8,980 nt of DNA, from assembly GCA_010671965.1 (NCBI GenBank), contig JAAHIC010000129.1, positions 1-8,980 on the forward strand, given 5' to 3'. The position numbers and the translations under genes are program-made. This document shows, piece after piece, positions 1 through 6,086 of the stretch. This DNA comes from Leptolyngbya sp. SIO4C5. GTDB taxonomy: Bacteria > Cyanobacteriota > Cyanobacteriia > Phormidesmidales > Phormidesmidaceae. Each line of letters starts with the position of its first letter. The first letter of the stretch is position 1. The notes under the pieces are model-generated. The model searched no databases. It was not told the origin of the DNA and worked only from the letters and a program-made list of their open reading frames with translations.

Positions 1-90
1 CGCCCCGGTAGTCCGTCGAGCCATAGGGACTGTTGATATCGCTGAAGACCACCAGCCGCACATCTCCCCGCTGCGGCCCGTACATGCCTG
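1..90. repeat. 90-bp inverted repeat, left arm (copy of 236-325)
   Basis: Every base of 1-90 is the reverse complement of 236-325 (base i pairs with base 326-i). Identity breaks at 91/235. The 145-base spacer is 91-235. The right arm is coding sequence for residues about 44-72 of the metallophosphoesterase, so the left arm is an antisense copy of the same gene placed in front of it. The arm may continue left of the window. Perfect identity, a short spacer and position at the window edge fit a template-switch chimera or a fold-back at a contig end. A genuine recent inverted duplication is possible but less likely. Confidence 0.95.
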
Positions 91-108
91 GGGGCAAGCA
101 CGAGCTGG

Positions 109-1224
109 GTGAGCCACCGGGTTTTTAGCCGCGATTCGCTGACGCCTGCTTTAGCACAGACAGAGGCGATCGCCACCGCTAACGAAACCCTGAAAACCGG
201 GGCCAAGACGGTGATGCCCGTTAACCCGGCTCCCGCAGGCATGTACGGGCCGCAGCGGGGAGATGTGCGGCTGGTGGTCTTCAGCGATATCAACAGTCCC
301 TATGGCTCGACGGACTACCGGGGCGAAGTCAAAGAAGCGGCAGCGATCATGGCCCAGTGGCAACCGGATTTAGTCGTCTGCGCTGGGGATATGGTGGCGG
401 GGCAAAAGCTGTCGCTGACAGAAGCCGAAATTGGGGCCATGTGGGCCGGATTCGACCAGAAAGTGTTTCAGCCCATCCGCCAGAGCGGGCTGCCGTTTAT
501 CTTCACCCTGGGCAATCACGATGCCTCTAGCGTCAGGGTCAACGGTAACTTTCTCTACGCCCTGGAACGGCAGATGGCGGGTGCCTACTGGAACGAGGCG
601 GGACGTGAAACGGGCCTTAACTTTGTCGATCGCGCTGGCTATCCTTTCTACTACAGCGCCCTGCAAAACGATATTTTTTACTTAGTTTGGGATGCTTCAT
701 CAGCCAGCATTTCTGAGGCCGAGCTGGCCTGGGCCGATCGCAGCTTAGCCAGCCCAGCGGCTCAAAATGCTAGGCGGCGCATCGTCATCGGCCATCTGCC
801 GTTTTATGCCGTGTCTCAGGGCCGCGATCGCGCCGGGGAAATTCTCGACGGTGCTGATCAGTTACGGGCTTTGCTAGAGCGTCACAATGTCCATAGCTAT
901 ATCTGCGGCCATCACCACGCTTACTATCCAGCTAGAGCCGGAAGCTTGGAGTTTCTGCACTGCGGTGCCCTGGGCAGCGGCCCTCGCACCTGGCTAAACC
1001 GCATTGACGCCCCCATGCAAACACTGACGGTAGTGGATATTTTCTGGGAGTCTGACCAAACCGTCTATACCGGCTACAACATGGGCGATCGCAGCGTCAT
1101 CGAGCTAGCAGCACTGCCACGCCAAATTGTGGGGCCAAATGGCCGCCTGATTCGGCGCGATTTGGCCCTAGCTGACCTGTCTGCAGCAGAGCAAAATCAG
1201 CCCTATGTTCCCAGCCTTAAATAG
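109..1224 (+). CDS. Calcineurin-like metallophosphoesterase, N-terminus probably lost
   Basis: This is a binuclear-metal phosphoesterase, probably exported. The five family motifs appear in order, numbered from the GTG at 109: FSDIN (D60, N62, where DxH is usual), AGDMV (G93-D94), LGNHD (135-138), IGHLP (G228-H229) and CGHHH (267-270). The substrate cannot be told. The GTG is the first start codon in the open frame but is unlikely to be the true start. The frame is open back to 46, and 91-108 reads GASTSW. With TPALAQ at residues 12-17 (AxA cleavage after A16), this resembles the end of a signal peptide, perhaps Tat, whose beginning is replaced by the inverted repeat at 1-90. Treat it as 5'-truncated. 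The tail overlaps the convergent DAHP synthase gene by 22 bases. Family call is firm; start and localisation are inference. Confidence 0.85.
   Translation: MSHRVFSRDSLTPALAQTEAIATANETLKTGAKTVMPVNPAPAGMYGPQRGDVRLVVFSDINSPYGSTDYRGEVKEAAAIMAQWQPDLVVCAGDMVAGQKLSLTEAEIGAMWAGFDQKVFQPIRQSGLPFIFTLGNHDASSVRVNGNFLYALERQMAGAYWNEAGRETGLNFVDRAGYPFYYSALQNDIFYLVWDASSASISEAELAWADRSLASPAAQNARRRIVIGHLPFYAVSQGRDRAGEILDGADQLRALLERHNVHSYICGHHHAYYPARAGSLEFLHCGALGSGPRTWLNRIDAPMQTLTVVDIFWESDQTVYTGYNMGDRSVIELAALPRQIVGPNGRLIRRDLALADLSAAEQNQPYVPSLK
236..325. repeat. 90-bp inverted repeat, right arm (native copy)
   Basis: This is the partner of 1-90, with no mismatch in 90 bases. It sits inside the metallophosphoesterase reading frame and encodes the first metal-binding motif (FSDIN), so it is the native copy and 1-90 is the displaced one. 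Confidence 0.95.
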
Positions 1225-2279
1225 TCAGGGGTGGAACACTTGACTGCTTTTGCCAAGTTGCGCAGCATCGTTTCTGTGGTTTCAAAGTCAACGCAGGCAT
1301 CGGTGATGCTCTGGCCATAAACAAGCTGGTTGCGATCTTGCTGAATCGCCTGTTTGCCTGCCACTAAGTGACTTTCAACCATCACGCCCAGCAGGTGGCG
1401 TGACCCCGCTTCAATCTGCTCGGCAATATTTTGGAGAACCGCTACCTGGCGGTTGTGATCCTTATTGGCGTTAGCGTGGCTGCAGTCCACCATGATGCGC
1501 GGATTCAGCCGCTGCTTGATGAGAGCCTGTGCTGCCTGCTCTACCTGCTCTACCGCATAGTTGGGGCCATTTTTACCACCGCGCAGCACTAAATGACAGT
1601 CCGGGTTGCCCGTCGTCGCTACGATGCTCGCCAGTCCGTGGTGGTTAATGCCGAGAAAATGGTGGGGCTGGCTAGCGGCGAGCATAGCGTTAATGGCCGC
1701 CTGTAGGCTGCCGTCAGTATTGTTCTTGAAACCGATGGGCATCGACAGCCCAGAAGCCATCTCGCGGTGGGTCTGGCTTTCGGTGGTGCGGGCACCGATC
1801 GCCGTCCAGGCAATGACGTCGGCGATATATTGGGGCGTAATTGGATCAAGCAGTTCTGTGGCTGCGGGTAGACCGCTGTGCGCTAAATCCAGCAGCAGCT
1901 TGCGGGCTAGGCGCAGTCCGGTATTGATATCGTAGCTGTCGTCCAGGTGCGGATCGTTGATTAAGCCCTTCCAGCCGATGCTAGTGCGCGGCTTTTCAAA
2001 ATAGACCCGCATGACAATCTCTAGCTGATCGGCCAGTTCACTCCGCAGGACTGCCAGCTTTTGTCCATACTCATAGGCCGCATCAACATCGTGGATGGAG
2101 CAGGGGCCAACCACAACCAAGAGCCGCCGATCTTCGTTGTAGAGAATGTTGCGAATGCGATCGCGGGTTTCTGCCACTACCGCTGCCGCGGCGTCGGTCA
2201 TGGGCAACTCGTGGTGAATGAAGGCAGGGCTAATCAAGGGGCGGGTTTCAACGACGTGCAGGTCTTGAGTTTTATACAT
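1203..2279 (-). CDS. aroF: 3-deoxy-7-phosphoheptulonate (DAHP) synthase, class I
   Basis: This enzyme condenses phosphoenolpyruvate with erythrose 4-phosphate, the first step of the shikimate pathway to aromatic amino acids. I chose the ATG at 2279 (358 residues, close to the 348-356 of the E. coli isozymes). From it the landmarks fall almost exactly on E. coli AroG numbering: GPCSIHD at 58-64 (metal Cys60), KPRT at 96-99, ARTTESQ at 163-169, GFK at 183-185, LRGGK at 232-236, DCSHAN with His268, VMVESH with Glu302, and SITDAC with Asp327. The frame extends to a TTG at 2324 (373 residues); neither start has a clear Shine-Dalgarno. TESQTHREMASGL and the following GSL resemble tyrosine-sensitive AroF more than AroG from memory, so the isozyme symbol is tentative. 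A TTGACA on the minus strand at 2419-2414 could be a -35 box, without a good -10. The 3' end overlaps the facing phosphoesterase gene. Confidence 0.95.
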   Translation of the reverse strand: MYKTQDLHVVETRPLISPAFIHHELPMTDAAAAVVAETRDRIRNILYNEDRRLLVVVGPCSIHDVDAAYEYGQKLAVLRSELADQLEIVMRVYFEKPRTSIGWKGLINDPHLDDSYDINTGLRLARKLLLDLAHSGLPAATELLDPITPQYIADVIAWTAIGARTTESQTHREMASGLSMPIGFKNNTDGSLQAAINAMLAASQPHHFLGINHHGLASIVATTGNPDCHLVLRGGKNGPNYAVEQVEQAAQALIKQRLNPRIMVDCSHANANKDHNRQVAVLQNIAEQIEAGSRHLLGVMVESHLVAGKQAIQQDRNQLVYGQSITDACVDFETTETMLRNLAKAVKCSTPDYLRLGT

Positions 2280-2436
2280 AGACTTGGGCAGCGTATTTGC
2301 AGAGGACTGGGGCAAAACTGTCAATATTGCTTAGGGTGAACTTTTTCTATTGTGGGTTGATTTTGAATCCTTGGTGAAGAGATTTGTCTAGAATTGGTAA
2401 ATTTTAATTTTGTTGTCAAATTAACAAATTTTGGTT

Positions 2437-2468
2437 CTCTATCGATAAACAACACTATATCGATAGAG
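2437..2468. promoter_or_regulatory. Dyad of two TATCGATA boxes upstream of sodC
   Basis: CTCTATCGATA (2437-2447) and TATCGATAGAG (2458-2468) form a perfect 11-bp inverted repeat around a 10-base spacer. Each arm also holds the self-palindrome TATCGATA (2440-2447, 2458-2465), with centres 18 bases apart. It lies 57 bases before the superoxide dismutase start in an AT-rich divergent spacer, where a paired operator would be expected. No T-run follows, so a terminator is unlikely. The regulator is unknown; the boxes do not match the Fur, NtcA or CRP patterns that I know. Confidence 0.5.
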
Positions 2469-2524
2469 GACTTTCGCTAGATCAAACGATACTCTGAGCA
2501 GTAGAGGCTTAGAGAATACCCAAG

Positions 2525-3085
2525 ATGAAACACTTTTTGCGACTGATCGTTACCGTAGCGATCGCGCTCACCTGCTTAATTCCGGCCCAGGCTGCTCAAG
2601 CGGGTCTGTTTGGTGATGCAGACACGTATGCCGAGGCCACCATCTACAGCACTACGAATCCCAACGTGGCTTTGGGCTATGCTCAGTTTCAGACCACCGA
2701 TGAGGGACTTCAGGTGCAGGCCAGCCTGTTGGAAGTGCCGCCGGGCAATCATGGCTTTCACATCCACACCACGGGTAGCTGCGCCAATGGCGGTAAGGCG
2801 GCGGGCGGCCACTTCAATCCAGATGAGGTCAGCCACGGCTATCTGCCCGCAGACGGCTTCAACGACGCCCACGCCGGAGATTTAGGCAATATCGCGATTG
2901 GGGAAGATGGCTCTGGCATCTTGACGCTGGAAGTCTCTAACCTATCTCTGACTTCAGGCGAGTATGCGATCGCCGATCGCGCGGTCATTCTTCACGCCGA
3001 GGCGGATGACTTCGGTCAGCCAACCGGCAATGCAGGCGATCGGATTGGCTGCGGCGTGATTCAGTTAAGCCTAAACGCTCAGTAA
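2525..3085 (+). CDS. sodC: Secreted Cu/Zn superoxide dismutase
   Basis: This enzyme converts superoxide to oxygen and hydrogen peroxide outside the cytoplasm. Residues 1-26 form a signal peptide: MKHFLR, a hydrophobic core at 7-20, and AQAAQA before a likely cut ahead of GLF. All ligands are present: copper His79, His81, His96 and His157; zinc His96, His104, His116 and Asp119. The disulfide pair is Cys86/Cys176, and Arg173 in GDRIGCG is the substrate-steering arginine. The length of 186 residues, about 160 when mature, is normal for bacterial SodC, and nothing is missing. No strong ribosome binding site precedes the ATG. The gene stands alone, divergent from the DAHP synthase and facing the next gene across 47 bases. 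The TATCGATA dyad upstream may control it. Confidence 0.97.
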   Translation: MKHFLRLIVTVAIALTCLIPAQAAQAGLFGDADTYAEATIYSTTNPNVALGYAQFQTTDEGLQVQASLLEVPPGNHGFHIHTTGSCANGGKAAGGHFNPDEVSHGYLPADGFNDAHAGDLGNIAIGEDGSGILTLEVSNLSLTSGEYAIADRAVILHAEADDFGQPTGNAGDRIGCGVIQLSLNAQ

Positions 3086-3132
3086 AAAGACTGCTTGGCA
3101 AATTCCCCAACGGGTATCAGAACGAACTGCCC

Positions 3133-3435
3133 CTATAGCCCCACCTCAGCCAGCAGCGGTTCAAACTCTTCCCAGGTTAGCCCCTGCTCAATATACTGGG
3201 GCGCGGTCGGCACATAGGGGCCGCGCAGCCGATCAATTTCAATCACCTGTGTCTCCTGAGGCAAAACCGGCACATCGGGATCAAAGGCGGTAGATCGCAT
3301 TAGAGAACTAGAAAATCCTCTAAAAATCATCACCTCGTCCTCTTCACCAGCGATTTTGGCGCGAACCAGCAGCACCTCAGCCGGACGCTTTAGCGTATAT
3401 TGCTCTAGCTGTTGTCCAATAGACAAATCTGTCAT
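3133..3435 (-). CDS. Conserved small cyanobacterial protein of unknown function
   Basis: This is a soluble acidic protein of 100 residues with no signal peptide or membrane segment. The core EVLLVRAKIAGEEDEVMIF (20-38), followed by RGFSSSLMRSTAFDPDVPVL (39-58) and a C-terminal LTWEEFEPLLAEVG, reads like a conserved uncharacterised family that I recall from cyanobacteria and plant plastids (probably DUF7734; name from memory). No catalytic motif is evident. It lies 52 bases downstream of the DUF3177 gene on the same strand, so the two may share a transcript. It starts at the ATG at 3435 and is complete. A function should not be inferred. Confidence 0.8.
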   Translation of the reverse strand: MTDLSIGQQLEQYTLKRPAEVLLVRAKIAGEEDEVMIFRGFSSSLMRSTAFDPDVPVLPQETQVIEIDRLRGPYVPTAPQYIEQGLTWEEFEPLLAEVGL

Positions 3436-3487
3436 AGCCGTCTATCTCTAGTCCGTCTGGGTTGAGACGCCTAGATTGTCTAAGCTT

Positions 3488-4084
3488 TTATTGATAAGTT
3501 GCCGTTCGGCCCTGCTTGCCCAGGCGGAAAAAGACGAAATAACCTAGACACAGCAGATAAATAATTAGCCCCACAATGCCTAAAAAGCCTAAAAAGCCAT
3601 AGGTCGTGCCGGCATGAAAATATTCCTTGTACATCAGCGGCGGCGCGAGCCAGGTCTGACAGTCAGCCCCAGAAAAAGCCGTTCTGGAAAAAGCGCAGCG
3701 CAGGAAGAATAGTTCTAAAATGCCGCCAATAACGCTGTAGATGGTGACAGCCCAGCGCCAGCCTGTGAAAGCTATCTTTAGCGGGGTTGGCTGCTGATCG
3801 TCAATTTCTTCATTGAGATCTTCCCAAAACCAAAGGCTGAGAGGGATCAACACCCGCGCCATCAGTGCCGAGATGAAGCTGAAGGCAAAGCCCCCAATCA
3901 TCAGATAAACCGTAATCGCCAGCAGGCTAGCAACTTTCCAGTAAATCGTCAGCAGATGCTGAATGGCCTCTGATTTTTTGACAAAGGCCCAGAGCAGCAA
4001 TACTAGCGGCAAAATAACTGTAAATAAAACAGCCAGCCGATAGTCTGTCCAAACTAAAGCCTGCAGCAGCGAAGGGGTAAACAT
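3488..4084 (-). CDS. DUF3177 family integral membrane protein
   Basis: This protein of 198 residues has about five predicted membrane segments: roughly 15-34, 50-70, 71-88, 109-128 and 162-186. Recognisable family stretches are VWTDYRLAVLF near the N-terminus, IYWKVASLLAITVYLMI (47-63), IPLSLWFWEDLNEEI (80-94) and the C-terminal RLGKQGR. Two cysteines (C130, C142) lie in the loop between the last two segments and could pair if that loop is outside the cytoplasm. The family is typical of cyanobacteria and has no assigned role that I know of. Its promoter should lie in 4085-4200. The next gene on the strand follows after 52 bases. Confidence 0.88.
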   Translation of the reverse strand: MFTPSLLQALVWTDYRLAVLFTVILPLVLLLWAFVKKSEAIQHLLTIYWKVASLLAITVYLMIGGFAFSFISALMARVLIPLSLWFWEDLNEEIDDQQPTPLKIAFTGWRWAVTIYSVIGGILELFFLRCAFSRTAFSGADCQTWLAPPLMYKEYFHAGTTYGFLGFLGIVGLIIYLLCLGYFVFFRLGKQGRTATYQ

Positions 4085-4200
4085 AGATTTCGATCAACGT
4101 ACAAGTGTCACAGGCTCAAGCGCAGCCGCCTTTTACTCATCAGGCATTTGCTATCGCAGCCACCTTACAGGTTATCACTGCCCATCAGAGATATCGCACT
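4085..4200. other. Intergenic stretch before the DUF3177 gene
   Basis: No gene is supported here. The plus-strand frame of the transposase scrap stays open from 4087, but its translation here does not resemble a transposase. It should hold the minus-strand promoter of the DUF3177 gene, although I see no clear -10/-35 pair. Confidence 0.5.
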
Positions 4201-4395
4201 GGCGAAGAGGTCAAGGCATGACAAGCCCGTCCGCTTAATGAACTGTATCCTATTGTCTATCTCGATGCGCTTTACGTGAACATCAGAGTTTCAGAGCGCA
4301 CCAGCAAGCGAGCGGTTTATGTTGCTTTGGCTATCAGCACTGAGGACAACAAAGCGCTGTTGAGGCTGTGGATAAGTCAGGCTGAAGCCGAGAGC
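4201..4395 (+). pseudogene. Remnant of an IS256/mutator-family transposase
   Basis: About 65 codons match the middle of IS256-type transposases. In one frame the sequence reads GEEVKA, a stop, QARPLNELYPIVYLDALYV, then a basic segment, KRAVYVALAIS and LLRLWISQAEA. The pattern EEVKAWQxRPL, YPIVYLDALxV, KAVYLALG, LGLWIS is characteristic, and YLDA carries the first catalytic Asp (codon 4264-4266). The stop TGA at 4219-4221 stands where intact members have Trp (TGG), a one-base nonsense change. The N-terminal DNA-binding half, the remaining catalytic residues and the terminal inverted repeats are absent. The frame then runs into low-complexity repeat. This is a dead fragment of an insertion sequence. 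Calling a gene from the GTG at 4276 would be misleading. Confidence 0.82.
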
Positions 4396-4412
4396 GTTCT
4401 AACACTCAAAAC

Positions 4413-4484
4413 TTCCCCATCTCCCCCATCTTCCCTATCTTCCTCATCTCCCCCATCTCCCCATCTCCCCCATCTCCCCATCTC
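4413..4484. repeat. C-rich tandem repeat, 8-9 base unit (CCCCATCTC-like)
   Basis: Eight units of (C)CATCT begin at about 4418, 4427, 4436 (variant TATCT), 4445, 4454, 4462, 4471 and 4479, that is, every 8-9 bases. On the minus strand it reads as runs of four or five G separated by AGAT, which could form a G-quadruplex. It begins 25 bases past the permease stop codon, so the permease messenger would carry the G-rich version in its 3' untranslated end. Confidence 0.9.
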
Positions 4485-4509
4485 TGCACTCCCACCTACT
4501 CACCACTCA

Positions 4510-5922
4510 CTACGCAATCCCCAGCCCCATCAGCACAAACCGCAGCACAAACACTGCCGCTAAAATCCAAACCACAACGCCGACCTCATGGGCCTTGCCC
4601 TGAAACGCTTTCACTAGCGGATAGGCAATGAAGCCAACCGCTAGGCCCTCCGCGATCGAGAAAGTCAGCGGCATTAGCAAAATTGTTAAAAAGCAGGGAA
4701 TTGACTCCGCCGGATCGCTCCAGTTAATCCCGGTGACATTGCCCGCCATCAGCACCCCCACAATCAGCAGCGCCGCCGCCGTGGCATAGGCCGGAATGGC
4801 GGACAGCAAGGGAATAAAGAAGATGGAGGCGACAAACAACCCCGCCACAACGACCGCCGTAAAGCCAGAGCGTCCCCCTTCAGAAACCCCCGCCGCCGAC
4901 TCAATATAGCTGGTCACAGTCGACGTACCCAGAACAGCCCCGGCTGTCGTGCCCACGGCATCGGCGAGCAAAGCCTGATTGGCCTTAGGCAGTTCTCCCC
5001 GTTCATTGATAAAGCCTGCCTGCACGCCAACGCCAGAGAGGGTGCCGATCGTGTCAAACAGGTCCACAAACAGGAAAACGAATACAACTGCCAAAAAATT
5101 GCCCCAGTTGTTACCAATTTGTCCCAGCCCCACAAATGCCTGCCCGATCAAATCCCCCGGCCAAGCAGGAATATCCACCACGCCGCTCGGCCAGGGACTC
5201 ACGCCCAAAATCCAGCCCAGCAGCGCCGTCGCCAGAATGCCCCACAGCAGAGCGCCCTTCAGGCGACGGGCCACGAAAGCAGCAGTAATCAGAATGCCAG
5301 CTAGCGCCATGAGCGTCTGTGGCTGAGCTAAATTGCCTAAGGCTGTCTTGGTCGCTTCATCCGCCACGATAATGCCAGCACCGCCCGTAGCCGGATCTCC
5401 CGCCAGGGCGATATAGGCGATGAAAAAGCCAATGCCCACCGCGGTGGCTCGTTTGAGACATTCTGGAATAGCGGTAATGATGGCGCTGCGAACATTGGTG
5501 AGGGTGAGAATGACAAAGATGATGCCCTCAACTAGCACTGCCGCCAGCGCTACCCGCCAGTCAATCCCCAAACCGAGGACGACCGAAAAGGCAAAGAAGG
5601 CATTCAGACCCATGCCGGGGGCGAGGGCAATGGGATAGTTTGCCAGCAGACCCATGATGAGGGTAGCGATCGCCCCTGAAATTGCCGTAGCCACCACCAG
5701 TTGCGGAAATAAATCGCCGTTTTCGCTGAGAAAAACCGCGTTCGAGAGAATTCCTGGATTTACCACCAGGATGTAGGCCATCGTGATGAAGGTCGTAATT
5801 CCAGCGAATGTCTCAGTTCTGAGGTTGGTTTGCAGGGTCTCGAACTGAAAAAACTGGGCGATCGCTCCCGGCTCCGACTGCTGCGGCGGCCGCGTTTCGG
5901 GGGGTGTAAAGTTCTGGGTCAT
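4510..5922 (-). CDS. NCS2 family nucleobase permease, AzgA type (purine)
   Basis: This is a proton-coupled inner-membrane importer, most likely for purine bases (guanine, hypoxanthine or adenine), as in the AzgA, PbuG and GhxP branch. Its 470 residues cover the full family length, with about a dozen hydrophobic segments after a soluble proline-rich N-terminus (1-20). Diagnostic motifs are TFITMAYILVVNPGILS (44-60), APGMGLNAFFAF (101-112), VDLFDTIGTLSGVG (286-299, with the substrate-site acidic residues) and GTSTVTSYIESAAGVSEGGR (332-351). The ATG at 5922 is the only sensible start. It is divergent from the GTP cyclohydrolase II-like gene across 164 bases. TATTAT on the minus strand at 5958-5953 is a plausible -10 box, just downstream of the CRP-like palindrome. 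The exact base transported cannot be fixed from sequence; uracil/xanthine transporters of NCS2 lack these motifs. Confidence 0.93.
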   Translation of the reverse strand: MTQNFTPPETRPPQQSEPGAIAQFFQFETLQTNLRTETFAGITTFITMAYILVVNPGILSNAVFLSENGDLFPQLVVATAISGAIATLIMGLLANYPIALAPGMGLNAFFAFSVVLGLGIDWRVALAAVLVEGIIFVILTLTNVRSAIITAIPECLKRATAVGIGFFIAYIALAGDPATGGAGIIVADEATKTALGNLAQPQTLMALAGILITAAFVARRLKGALLWGILATALLGWILGVSPWPSGVVDIPAWPGDLIGQAFVGLGQIGNNWGNFLAVVFVFLFVDLFDTIGTLSGVGVQAGFINERGELPKANQALLADAVGTTAGAVLGTSTVTSYIESAAGVSEGGRSGFTAVVVAGLFVASIFFIPLLSAIPAYATAAALLIVGVLMAGNVTGINWSDPAESIPCFLTILLMPLTFSIAEGLAVGFIAYPLVKAFQGKAHEVGVVVWILAAVFVLRFVLMGLGIA

Positions 5923-5970
5923 GGTGACAGACAGGTAATTTTGCAGGCCATGATAATACGGATAAGGTTA

Positions 5971-5986
5971 AGTGACTGTGTTCACA
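5971..5986. promoter_or_regulatory. Candidate CRP-family (SyCRP1-like) binding site
   Basis: AGTGA-CTGTGT-TCACA matches nine of the ten defined bases of the CRP consensus TGTGA-N6-TCACA. It lies in the divergent spacer, 49 bases from the permease start and 101 from the GTP cyclohydrolase-like start. On the permease side it sits about 12 bases upstream of the TATTAT -10 candidate (5958-5953), a position suited to activation. Binding is inferred from pattern only. Confidence 0.5.
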
Positions 5987-6075
5987 GCGGCTAGATGGCA
6001 AAACCGACTGCCCCAAGGACAGCAAACCGGCCCAGAATTGCCTAAGATCATATTTTCTAGCCGTTTAGACCTAAA

Positions 6076-6079
6076 GAGG
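6076..6079 (+). promoter_or_regulatory. Ribosome binding site of the GTP cyclohydrolase II-like gene
   Basis: GAGG, within AAGAGGG, lies seven bases before the ATG at 6087 and supports that start. It is the clearest Shine-Dalgarno sequence that I found in the window. Confidence 0.6.
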
Positions 6080-6086
6080 GCCATCT

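Noticed and set aside
1..325. Inverted repeats as ends of an insertion sequence
   Set aside because: The spacer is 145 bases of phosphoesterase coding sequence, with no transposase or target duplication.
1606..1935. Plus-strand open frame of 109 codons inside the DAHP synthase gene
   Set aside because: It is a shadow of the opposite strand with no family resemblance.
2280..2324. TTG start giving a 373-residue DAHP synthase
   Set aside because: The ATG at 2279 places conserved residues on E. coli AroG numbering and gives a usual length; the 15 extra residues show no family similarity. Still possible.
3086..3132. Terminator between sodC and the facing small gene
   Set aside because: I find no stem with a following T-run on either strand.
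3454..3469. CGTCT/AGACG hairpin between the two small minus-strand genes
   Set aside because: The stem is only five base pairs and no T-run follows on the minus strand; chance occurrence is likely.
4413..4484. CRISPR-like repetition
   Set aside because: The units are 8-9 bases with no unique spacers, so it is a simple tandem repeat.
4276..4563. Open frame for a 95-residue proline/serine-rich protein
   Set aside because: Its first third is the transposase remnant, the rest is translated C-rich tandem repeat and the antisense of the permease 3' end.
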